From: Nissolia schottii | Taxonomy: Eukaryota > Streptophyta > Magnoliopsida > Fabales > Fabaceae | Reading direction: 5' to 3' | Assembly: GCA_003254905.1 (NCBI GenBank) | Contig: QANU01029220.1 | Coordinates: 1,405,830-1,469,829 of the forward strand | DNA length: 64,000 bases | In this document: positions 47,192 to 57,859 of the stretch, in pieces | Layout of the letters: the number at the start of each line of letters is the position of its first letter | Numbering within the stretch: position 1 is the stretch's first letter | Notes under the pieces: generated by a model | The model's database searches: none | What the model was told of the DNA's origin: nothing | What the model saw: only the letters and a program-made list of their open reading frames with translations | Translations under genes and position numbers: made by a program

Positions 47192-48790
47192 GTTTGGCCA
47201 TTAGGAGAGCTAAGAAGTATCTTTTCCCTTTTGTGTCTGGCAAATGTAGCATATGCCTAACATTTTCTGAGATTTCTAACTGAGACAATGTAATGTGAAA
47301 CTTTGATCCATGTTTTGTGTTTGCTTTTTTTTTTTTTTTTTAAATTTTTCAGTCATATATCCCATTATTATGCTGTATAAAAGGTCTAACGTGGATGACA
47401 ATTGAGGTGATTTTTTAACATCCTAGACCATGGATCTTTGTATATGGTTTAAAAAAAAAAACTTGGTAACAGCTGGAGGCATGAAAATCATCCATTTCCC
47501 AGTTAAAGATTTGTGTTATTACTTGCTAGTCCAAAACCAAAGCTCGGTAGCTCATCAATTTCTTAATTTTGAAATATATAACAAATAATTGTATTTATTA
47601 TCAAATTTTCTCATAAAATCAATAAATTATTAAATTTCACAATCATGACATTAATGCATGAATGATTTAAGTATTTTATTATAAAAGATTAACTGTAATA
47701 TATGAAAGTAACATTCTTTTTTGAATGATTCTCTTCACTTTAAAGGGGTGACATGATCACACACAATGGGAATCTTAGCCTAGAAGCATATATGCGTACA
47801 TGATGGAGAAATATGAATCATGTTTAATACGTTTCATGAGCAATTACTATAACTATTGAATTTTAATTTGTGTTTTTCAAACACTTTAAATTTAAATTAA
47901 TAGTGGATACTGTTCATAAAGAGCTTCATAAACTTAAAAGTTATTTCTCTACGTGTTAATAATATTTGTGTGCATCTCATATCATTTGCCAAAGACAAAC
48001 ATCTTATAAAATGCACTCTAGTTATCTTTCAATATTGGGATATGAAGACTTTGGAAGGAGGAGAAAAAACAATGGTATATATTATAAAACAGTGCTAACA
48101 TAGAAAGATGAGAATAAGCAAAAATTGGGGGATCTTTCTATACAATTTTTCAAACCCATCCCTTTCGCTTGTAACAATTAACACCATATAGACCTGAGAA
48201 TCTTATAGTATACATGAACTGAAAAATAATGAGATATACAAAGTCAAACAATTGTCAATTTATCATCGGCTTGGTATAAAAAATTTACGAGGAAGTACGA
48301 ACTTCTCTCTCGTAGGAGAATTAATCATTGCATGTAGCCTTCAACATACTGATGCTACAAACACATTTCCATAATCTCATACTGTTATACCCGTTTATTA
48401 TTTAAGTAGAACTAATCAATTTTTTTCGGTATATAGAACTAAAATCGCTTTATTGTTTACATGCCTTGCCTCAAATTCTTGTACACGAAGAGATGTAAAG
48501 GACAAATGCTAGCATTTTTTTTATAGGGTATAGCATGTTTAGTTTTCTATTAACAAACTGAAATTCAAGTGGTGTCATTTCAACACTTTTTTGTTTTTGG
48601 ATAAAGTTTACTAATGGCTCATATATATATATAAATAACGGTTACATGCCTGCTTCTTTAACTTTAGATCTACAATTGATGAGATCCAACTGTTAGAGGC
48701 AACTCGTACGTGGTTAGAGCACTACCCCAACTAACACCCAAATTTATATTGTTTAGATTCAACAAATATATCAAAGATATTAATTTTGCA
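47192..48790. other. NRPD4 3' UTR and intergenic DNA
   Basis: The last NRPD4 transcript exon probably runs to about 47400. Beyond it is AT-rich sequence with no gene or recognisable element. Confidence 0.45.
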
Positions 48791-49287
48791 GTGGTGCTAC
48801 ATGTACAACACAATGTTTACCAATGTACAACCACTAATCCATTAAATACAGACTGACCCCCTACTAATCAATAAATTGCCCCCCTAACTATCCACTCTCA
48901 CCTCAACGTACATGACCCACACCCCACTCTTACCTCAACTCACATCTCTCACAGAAACTCTCAGCTCCCTTCTGAAAAACCCTCAGCTAACACACACACG
49001 ACGACAACGATGAAAACCCCCATCTCCCACACAAAGAATCACAGCGAACAACCCTCAGCCCCCCATAGATCATTGAAGCATTGATTGGCGGCGCACATTC
49101 CAGATTACAAAACTCACCAAGCAAGTAAGGTAAGAGCAAAGACGAATTGAATATGTTTCTTTTTTAGGGTTTGATTTATCATGAATTGAAACTCTTCCTT
49201 TATTCCTTTTCGAACAAACACATTTTGGGGGAGTTTATTCAAGGGTTAAATTCACCATGCAAGCCAAATCCAAATCCGAGTTTGATT

Positions 49288-49756
49288 TAGTGCTCTGTTG
49301 TTTCTCCAATTGCATTTATTTATTTTTGGTTTATATATGTTTGTTTAATTTGACTTATATTGTTTGTTCAAGTATTTGTGCAAGTTTGTTGACAATAGTG
49401 ACGAAGGTTTGTTCAAAGTGTTTTATCGCCCAATTGTTAGTTTGTTATATGTGGTCAAGTTTGTTCACATAATCTGAGTTTGAATCTATATGGTCAACTA
49501 TGTTTAGTGCTCTGTTGTTTCTCCAATTGCATTTGTTTATTTTTGGTTTATATATGTTTGTTTAATTTGACTTATATTGTTTGTTCAAGTATTTGTGCAA
49601 GTTTGTTGACAATAGTGACGAAGGTTTGTTCAAAGTGTTTTATCGCCCAATTGTTAGTTTGTTATATGTGGTCAAGTTTGTTCACATAATCTGAGTTTGA
49701 ATCTATATGGTCAACTATGTTTAGTGCTCTGTTGTTTCTCCAATTGCATTTGTTTN
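49288..49756 (+). repeat. 217-bp tandem repeat, cut by an N
   Basis: Copies start at 49288, 49505 and 49722 with TAGTGCTCTGTTGTTTCTCC. The first two are almost identical; the third stops after about 34 bases at an N (49756). The true copy number is probably higher than shown. Confidence 0.9.
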
Positions 49757-50059
49757 ATAGGTGTAAGAAAAGGAACAAGACTTGGGGGGAGGGACTATCA
49801 TTATATAGAGATTAGTTTTATTTTGTTTTGTAATCTATGGCCGCATATGAGTGTGTTTGTTTATCTCTTTTTATATGTTTGTTTGACTTGTGATAGGTTG
49901 TTTGCTTTGTTTATTGCAAATCTGCTCTTGGGGGAGGCCAAGAATACAAAGAAGACCAAAGCCTAGAAGAAGACCAAAGTGACCAATTGATGTTCCCTTT
50001 TTATATTCTTTAGTTAGCTAGTTCATGGCTAGGATGTATGTTTAGTAACTTGGACTAAG

Positions 50060-50545
50060 TAATGATGACCAGATTATTAGTTTGTTCATAGATAATATAG
50101 AAGTTTGTTCATTCATGATAATATTGTTAGTTTAAATACATGAGTTTGTTCATTCTCAGTTTATAGCTTTGTTCATAGAGAATACACAGGTTTGTTCATG
50201 CATGGCCATATTATTAGTTTAAACAACCAATATGAGAGTTTGTTCATGCTCAGTATATGACATTGTTGCTACAAGACACATGAGTTTGTTCATTCTTAGT
50301 ATATGGCTTTGTTCATAGAGAATACAGGAATTTGCTCATTCATGACCATATTACTAGTTTAAATAATCAATACGGGAGTTTATTCATTTTCAATATATGG
50401 CTTTGCTCATAGAGAATACATGAGTTTGTTCATTCATGGCCATACTATTAGTTTTCATAACCAATTTAGGAATTCATTCATGCTCGGTCTATGGCATTGT
50501 TCATCCCGAATATATAAATTTGTTCATATTCAAGCTAATACTTTG
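50060..50545 (+). repeat. Degenerate GTTTGTTCAT repeat block
   Basis: Units built of TTTGTTCATTCATGGCCATA, TTATTAGTTTAAA and GCTTTGTTCATAGAGAATAC recur from 50104, 50191, 50331 and 50424, spaced 87-140 bp apart, with clear divergence. No coding content. Confidence 0.7.
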
Positions 50546-51917
50546 TTCATTTGTATAAATGTGTAACGTATAACCAAATAGTCAATAACAAAATCAAACT
50601 AGTTCTCAGAATAACCAAAACAACTATAAGAAGATTATACAAATAACCAAAATAATACTTTCTACTCGCTACATAACTTTTTTGCGCTTTTACAAATCTC
50701 TACTTTTCTTGGCTTGTGTTTCATACAGTGACCTTGTGTTCCAAACACCATTAGTGTACGATTGAGTCTGTGTAAATGCATAACGTCAATTAAAGAGAGT
50801 ACCATTATTTAAAATACTTACAAACAAACACTTTGATATCATTTCAACAAAATCCACAATCAGTAAGAATACATTCACAACTACCACACTTGCGAACAAA
50901 TATGTAGATTCGCAATTAGAAAGTATCAATCCACCAATGTTTAGTTCTGCAAAACCAACTAACATTGGCAACACTATGGAGATTTAACGAACAAATATGC
51001 AATTATGCAAATCCAACACAATCAAACAAGCATTTGTTGAGGGGAAGAGATAACCATGGTGGTGGAGGATGGTGAGCCTCGTCGAATGGAAGATAGACAA
51101 ACGATGAGTTGTGTGATGGAGGATGGAGAAATGCGAGCTATAGGATGGAGGATGGAGAAACGATCAATGTTGGCGGTGCGAGTGAGTAATGCTATTGAGG
51201 ATAGAGAAATGCAATATGTTTTGGCGACGCGAGTGAGAATGTTGAGCTGTGGGATGGAAAACTATGTATCCTCGTAGGTCAATATGTGCGTTGGCTGTAC
51301 AGTGACACCAATATTGGTGTACACTAAGACTTTTCATATTGCATTAAGGGCATGAAATCATTTTCAATAATATATCTTAAACTTTTGACATATTAGGTAT
51401 GGGAGTTAAACACTTAATCTATTTTTTTTACGTTCAATAGGTGTTCATCACTAATAAGAATTAATCCTCCTTCAAAACTTGAAAATTATCGAAGTGAGTA
51501 TATCTCTGTTAATAAAAAAAACACTTAATCTACATAATAGTATATGATTGAATAATTAAACAAATTCATTTTACACCAACCGTGCTTCAAAATTAAATAT
51601 TATACATCTAAATAAATACGGTAAATTTTGATAGCTCGACTATAATTATTCTTAATTTTACTAACAAGTGTTTTCTAATCAAGAATAAAAGTTTTAAAGT
51701 TTTTGATACATTTGATGTGCTTAAATTTTAAGAATAAATTTCTAAGTTGATCCCTTACAATTTTGCATCGAGAGAAATTGATCTTTAACAAAAAAAGAAG
51801 CATCACTTTAGCCCATCATAATTCAATAAAGTGGACATTTTGTGATCCCTTGGTAATAATTTCACCTAATATGTTACATGACAGACGAGCAATCTCTTGT
51901 TATGCATTTTAAGTATA

Positions 51918-52671
51918 AAGTTCATTGATGGTCCATTGAATATTTTGATCATTGAATTAGTATTTTTTAATTTTAAATTAACTTGTTTTACATTCCAATG
52001 GTTGATAAAATAGATGTTCCACATTTTAAAACTATATCAAAAACAATACTAATGAAACTTGGTAAAACTCATCCCCATTCCCTCCGGCACCGCCACCACC
52101 ACCACAGCTCCCATCTTCACCCCCTCAACCACCATCAAAGCCCCTCATCCACAACTGTAACTCTAACCTTAACCCCATAATTGGCATCAAATCCCACCCT
52201 CGCAACCCACCACTGCCCCAAAGCCTCACCCCCAAACACCATTCCCACAGCCCCAAAACCTATGGAAATTCACATAAGAAACAGATGATAAATCGATCGA
52301 GAGAAACTACAATAATTGGGGTGAAATCATGAAAGGGGAATCGGGGAAGAAAATTTGGGATTGTTATTGGCCAAGAGAAATTGTTATTTGAGGGTTGTTG
52401 TTATAGTACTTCTTTTTAAGGTGGTTGGTTTGAATCCATTGAAGAATAACCTAGAGGATGGAGTGGGGATGGTGGTGGTGCGATTTGGTGAGGGTTGCTG
52501 GTACAATGGTGGTGGGGTTGGGTGGCTACAGTGGGGCAGAGTGGAGGTGAGGCTATCATGATATTTTACTGGTATTTTATTTTTAGGCCATTGAATTGCA
52601 TTAAATTTAATACATCATTAAAATAAATTCTAATCCAATGATCATAACTCAAGTGACCATCAATGAACCTT
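51918..52671. mobile_element. 754-bp element with long terminal inverted repeats
   Basis: The left arm AAGTTCATTGATGGTCCATT and the reverse-complemented right arm AAGGTTCATTGATGGTCACT pair for about 55-60 bases, including ATGATCATTG(G/A)ATTAG-type words. The interior has a CCACCACC-rich and a GGTGGTGG-rich patch that can pair with each other. No transposase; no clear target duplication. Confidence 0.6.
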
Positions 52672-52997
52672 ATATTTACAGTGCATGTCAAGAAATTCTC
52701 AATCCAACTAAGTATCTCGTTGCCGTTGTGTTATGTTTGTTGGGTGAGGTTATCATGAGAAGAGATCGTAATGATGTTCTTTTTACATAGGGCCAACTTG
52801 TCCGAAGAAAAATAAAAATTATACGTAATTTTCAACTTTTTGAAAAGAGGAAAAAAAAGAGGGGGGGGGGGGTTAAGGAACCTTACAAAGGGGTAAACTT
52901 TTGGTATTCAGAGAGAGGAAAGGGGAAACGACCAATGCAAATATGGATTAGTAGTATTGTAGCTCGCATCATTTCATCACTGCGTTCTCTTCTCAAA

Positions 52998-54656
52998 ATG
53001 GGTGAAGAAGAAGAAGAAGAAGAAGAAGAAGAAGAAGAAGAAGAGCATGGCATATTACCACTACAAACCCAACCACAGGAATCAGAAGAAGCACAAGAAG
53101 ATGACTGTGTGTCTGATCAAGAAGAGTCAGAGGAAGAAGAGGAGTCAGCAAAGTCAGAGAAATGGAAGAAGCATTACTCATCAAGGCACAGGATTCTCCT
53201 CGTTGGAGACGGCGACTTCTCTTTCTCCCTCTCTCTCGCCAGAGCCTTCGGTTCTGCCCACAACCTTGTTGCCACTTCCATTGATTCCCAAGGTGACCTC
53301 TTGTTTTCCTTCAATTTCAAAATTGTAATAATAAAAATCAAAACTTTAAGCCCTTTTCACCGTGCCCATCAAAAATTGATTTTTGTTTTTGTGTGCGCAG
53401 AGAGCATAGGGAAGAAGTACAGTAATGGAATAAGCAATGTGAGGGAGCTTGAAGAAAGGGGTTGCCTTGTGCTTTATGGCGTTGACGCCAAGGAAATGAG
53501 TCAACACTTCTTCCTCAAGACTCAGAGGTTCGATCGCATTGTTTATAACTTCCCCCATGTTGGGTTTCTTTACCCGGAGAACAGCTACTGCCAAATCAAG
53601 TAATGTTTCCTTTCATTCCCCTTTTTTCCTCTGCTTTGTATCATTCTTTGTTAATAATGATCTTTACTTCTAAATGGTTGTGTTGTGAGTTTCAAATGAT
53701 TGTGCTTTGTTGCCTACATTTATTTGTGAGTGTAATTAGCAGAAGTGCAACCTAGTGTTTGATCATTATTATAGCTATAGTTGCATATTGGAAGTGCATT
53801 AGCTAATTCCTCTATTATAGATGTTTTGGCAATGGCCTCGAAACAAAAGCCCTGGCTGAATCAGTCACACTTATGCACAAGATTGCACATTTCCTTGCAC
53901 TGCTGTATTATTTGATTGTTTAATGTCTTAATATTTTACTTCTGGTGTTAAGGGTTATTATGGAGATTATTCCAATATCCTGAAATTACATAATTGAGAT
54001 TTGTTGAAATTCATTTTCACTCTAGGCCTTCATACTTTGCACCTACTCAACCAAGTAGATCCTTAGGGTGTGTTTGCGAGTTTTGTTTTGAAGGGAAAGG
54101 AAATGAAAGGTTTTGGAGGGCTTAGTCATGGTTTCTATATGTCAAAATCATAACTAAGCTCATCAAAACCTTTCGTTTCCTTTCCTTCCCCTCTGAAATG
54201 AAACTCAGAAACACACCCTTAGATTTTCTTCTCAACAATGGACTTTGGATTCTTGTGCTTCGTTGTGAGATATTTAAGATGACAAAAGAGAATGTAGTGA
54301 TGCATGCATGCATTCTTTTCTGGTACAATTTGTTATGAACCTGAATTTGTGACGACCAAACAAGCAGGTTGAACAAAAGGTTGGTGAAGGGCTTTCTGTC
54401 AAATGCCAAGGTTCTAGTAAGAAAAGAAGGAGGAGAGATTCATGTGACACACAAGGAAGGTGACCCATACAACAAATGGGATCTGGTAAAGAAGGCAGAG
54501 AAGAGAGGGTTGGTTTTGCAACAAACTGTGCCATTCTTCAAGGATGACTATCCTGGTTATGACAACAAGAGAGCCCATGGAAAACTCTCTGATGCCTCTT
54601 TCCCTATTGGGGAGTCTAGTACTTACAAGTTCAAGCTCCAAACCTCTCTCAAATGA
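52998..54656 (+). CDS. BMT5-like Rossmann methyltransferase (At4g26485-like)
   Basis: Three exons: 52998-53292, 53401-53599, 54368-54656; GT-AG and in phase, 260 residues from this start. An upstream in-frame ATG at 52935 would add 21 residues. I prefer 52998 because family members start shortly before the charged region, but this is not settled. Residues 3-16 are a glutamate run from a GAA microsatellite, followed by an acidic stretch. The core has HRILLVGDGDFSFSLSLARAF (the SAM-site GxGDFSFS), FDRIVYNFPHVGF, GEIHVTHKEGDPYNKWDL and YPGYDNKRAHGKLSDASFP, as in the DUF2431 family. The yeast relative Bmt5 methylates N3 of a uridine in 25S rRNA; the substrate of the plant proteins is inferred at best. 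Confidence 0.88.
54063..54221. mobile_element. Tourist-like MITE in intron 2 of the BMT5-like gene
   Basis: The element 54066-54218 (153 bp) is a near-complete inverted repeat. It begins GGGTGTGTTTGCGAG and ends CTCAGAAACACACCC, with AGGAAATGAAAGGTTTTG paired to CAAAACCTTTCGTTTCCT. TTA flanks both sides (54063-54065, 54219-54221), the target duplication of PIF/Harbinger Tourist MITEs. Confidence 0.85.
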
Positions 54657-54726
54657 CTTAGGGAAGAGATTCTTAGACCAGATCTTAGAGCAAGAGAAAT
54701 TTTGTTCTGTGTCATTCATTAATTGA

Positions 54727-56265
54727 CAGATTGGTTTTCTGGATTATCATCTCCCTTTTTTCTTATATTTTTAAAGGAATAATTGATGTGTCAAATGATG
54801 AATGATACAGAACAAAACTTTTAAGCGTAATGTTATATCCTCTTAATTTGTCTTCTTAATTATCCTCTTAACCACTAAATGAAGCAAATTGCATATGCAA
54901 TCAATGGCTTGAAATCTTAAAAAGTTATAATTCTTGCTTTATTTAGTAGTTAAGAAGATGAGTTAGGAGGATATTTCATTCCTCTCGTGTAAGTGTTGGG
55001 TTTGTTTTGGAATCTTAAAAGTTATTTTAATGATGGCAACTACCTCAGCTACCCTAAACCTACATCTTCCCAACAATAAAATAAGGCAGTCTTTGACTTG
55101 CATCTATGTGTGTGGAGATAGTGATTTTGTAAATAATGGTGCCTGGAGCTTAGTTTGTTATTTTGAGGTAATTATTTTGCTTAGTTCCTATGTTTGCAGT
55201 TATGAAACTTGGAAGTCCAGAACTTCAATGCTCACACCTTCACGACCAATGGTGTTACATAGGCTGTAGGCTCTTATGCTTAACTCATAAACGCAGTAGG
55301 AAAAGATTTAACTGATTAAGGGTGTTGATTCTGGACAATGAAAAAGGCGAACTTGTTAAAATGAATCATGCAATGAAGTTTTCTTGTTCTTCTTCCTTTT
55401 AAAATGAATAATAATTTATTGTTGCTTCATTAATTGTGCAAAGAAAATAATGTAACAAGATGCTTAGCTTTCCTTTAGGCTTTAAATTCTAATTGAAAGT
55501 ATACAAAGATGATTAATCAAACTTTGTTTCAGAATACCTACTTCATATTAGTCTAACTGAAAGTAATTGTAGTTGGTATCTTGGTACTTGATTAATAACT
55601 TCTGCTTTTACATTCAAATAACAGGTGTAACTGTAATCCAATAATAATGTTACACAACCACGAAAATATAGTCAAAAGTTTTACCAGAAAGTTAAATGGG
55701 GCCCATTAGTTTACTCACCTCGAACGATGATCATGCACAACCCAATCTAAAACATTAAGGTTGGTTGGGGAGGCGATCATTGGCCAGCACGGTATTCCAC
55801 CTGGGATGGTGTGGCCGGTGGTGGTGGTGGTGGTGGAGGTGATTGCTGGTAGCAACTAAGAAAAGGAGAGGGGAATGTTATTTCTTTTTGATTTTTGTCT
55901 TTTTTATATTAGTTTTTTTTAATGGCAGTTTTATCAATATCAAATATTATGTGATAAACACAGGTTTATTAAAGGACCTTTGGACACCTTTGGACAGAAT
56001 GGCTGATTTCAACATTTTAAAAATAGTCACCTAATTCTCACTAAATCAGATAAATAAATATTACAAAATAAAAAAATAAACATTGTCAAACACAAAAAAA
56101 GTGTAATATTAAACACATGTATACATGAGCACATAAAAATGTTTAATGACAATGTCTGTTTCTCTGATGTATAATATTTGTTTATATTAGATTATTGTTT
56201 TTGAAGGGTACAGATAGTGGTATTGTATTTTTAATTGTTGGGCATTAAGTACACACTAGTAATAG
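54727..56265. other. BMT5-like gene 3' region and intergenic DNA
   Basis: The 3' UTR is probably short. Open frames at 55030-55269 and 55843-56034 are not recognisable. 55815-55840 is a GTGGTGGTGG patch. 56040-56200 has AAACAAACATT and AATGTTTAATGACAATG words shared with 1550-1660. Confidence 0.4.
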
Positions 56266-56274
56266 TAATAGTAC

Positions 56275-57270
56275 AATTTTAATAGCCTTAGAGGTAATTT
56301 GGTTTGCCTATCTAAGGCGAATTTATGTAAAATAAAAAATGTTCAAATTCTCACAATGAAAAAGTACTTTTAATAAAATTAAATATTTAGTTATAACATT
56401 AAAATTTACAAAATTAAGTCAACATAAATTAATGTCCAGAATTGACCCGTCAAATCTACTCCCATTATTTAAAACTCATGAGTCCAACTAATTAAATGAT
56501 CTTACATAGTAGGGCATTCAAATCTAATCAAAACCCTTAAACCGATAAAAAAAATTGGAAATCAAATGAAATCGCAAGAGTTTGCATTTGATTAGATTTT
56601 GACATTTAAAAACCGATTAAGTTTATAATATAATTTTATGTTATTAGGTTTATATTTTTATTTATAATAGTTTTTATTTATCACATAATTTTTATATTTT
56701 TATTATCATTCTTACTTAAATATCATTTTGTACTTATAAAATATGAGTTATTTAATTTTTATTATTATATTTTTGTTTTATTGGCTTAGGTTACCTATAG
56801 TTTACAACATTCTAAACTTATTATTATTTATTAAAAACCGATTAAACTAATCTATTCCAAATTGCAAATTTAGATTGGATTCGATCGTATTTTTTTATCT
56901 AACCTAAACTTATTCCATCCAAATCGCCATAAATTATATTTTTGAATCGCATAGATTTTTCATTTAAAATGGATCCAAAATGCACCACGAACACCCCTAT
57001 TAAATAGTAACAATTTTTATTCAACACATCTTAAAATTTCTCAAATTATCAAGTAACTAGAATTTTGACAATATTTTTGTGACCAAAGAAGACTAGTTGT
57101 TATAAATTCCATAGGTTTTCAAAGATAAAAGAATGTGTCAAGAGGAAAAGATGATGAAAAGGAAGCTCTGGTTATTGCACTCTGGTTTCTCTTATTTGTG
57201 ACATTCATAGATGTTTCAACAAATGCATACAACATAAAAAATGTTAAGGCTCAAACACCAACACATAAGC
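56275..57270 (+). repeat. Segmental duplication, copy 1
   Basis: It matches 62455-63265 in order: GTAATTTGGTTTGCCTA, AAAGTACTTTTAATAAAATT, AAATTAAGTCAACATAAATT, ATTTAAAACTCATGAGTCC, the TTCTGACAAT promoter-like piece, and the peptide-gene exon 1. Copy 1 lacks the 188-bp MITE found in copy 2; the empty site is at 56387-56395. Confidence 0.8.
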
Positions 57271-57282
57271 CAAGGTAAAGTC
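57132..57282 (+). pseudogene. Cysteine-rich peptide gene copy A, exon 1 only
   Basis: It aligns with exon 1 of the intact copy at 61417 but has lost one A in the run after the start, so the signal-peptide frame (EALVIALWFLLFVTFIDVSTNAYNIKNVKA, seen in pieces) is not joined to an ATG. The exon ends KPR before GTAAAG. No cysteine exon follows before copy B. Dead copy. Confidence 0.7.
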
Positions 57283-57354
57283 AATATACACTCATGATTT
57301 TGGATTTATTATTTTCTAATATCATTTGGTACTTAAATTGAATGTGAAAAGAAT

Positions 57355-57459
57355 GGATGGTGAAAAGAATAATAGAATGCGATAGGTATAGAAAAAAAAC
57401 CTTTTAATAAAATTAACTAATGGATGATGAAAAGAATAATAGAATGTGATAGGTATAGA
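57355..57459 (+). repeat. 66-bp-spaced local duplication between peptide copies A and B
   Basis: GGATGGTGAAAAGAATAATA at 57355 recurs as GGATGATGAAAAGAATAATA at 57421; both continue GAATG(C/T)GATAGGTATAGA. Confidence 0.8.
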
Positions 57460-57463
57460 GAAG

Positions 57464-57556
57464 ATGATGAAAAAGGAAGCTTTGGTTATTTTGCTTCTAT
57501 TATATTTTTTAACAAATGCATACAATATAGAAAGTGTTAAGGCTCAATTCATGAGG
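57464..57556 (+). pseudogene. Cysteine-rich peptide gene copy B, exon 1 with deletion
   Basis: It reads MMKKEALVILLLLYFLTNAY then NIESVKAQFMR before a GTATGA donor. Against the intact copy it lacks about eight residues at the end of the hydrophobic core. No cysteine exon is found downstream, although the 3' UTR-like words (GATGAATAATT, TTTTGATTCACAACTT) are, so the second exon seems deleted. Confidence 0.65.
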
Positions 57557-57859
57557 TATGATGCGGTAATAACTCACTTTGTCTCTTAATTATATTGGTG
57601 TAAGTTCAATCTGCACCCATTAAAATGGAAAAATATTTATTAACCAATAATCTATCATTTCATGTGATTCTACTATATTCAATTCTTCAATTAAAATGTA
57701 TTATGGTGATGAATAATTTAAGTTCTACTATATTCTACTATTCAATAAGATGCATTGTGGCGATGAATAATTCAATGTAAAGCAAACAATTTGATCTTTG
57801 AATGTGGTCCTTCTAACGCGATTTTGATTCACAACTTATGTGCAATTTTCTTTGGTGGT

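Larger units (their letters stand above)
48797..51320. mobile_element. Candidate 2.5-kb non-autonomous element rich in GTTTGTTCA
   Basis: The left end GGTGCTACATGTACAAC and the right end (reverse complement near GTGTACACCAATATTGGTG) are weakly inverted. The left end matches the terminal word GCTACRTGTACA of 1298-1510 and 57860-60495. Inside are a 217-bp tandem repeat and GTTTGTTCAT-type degenerate repeats. Short open frames (49257-49966, 51056-51277) are products of the repeats. Borders and class are uncertain. Confidence 0.4.

Noticed and set aside
49257-49966. Three repeated open frames that look like a tandem gene family
   Set aside because: They are one open frame repeated by the 217-bp tandem repeat, and the last is broken by an N.
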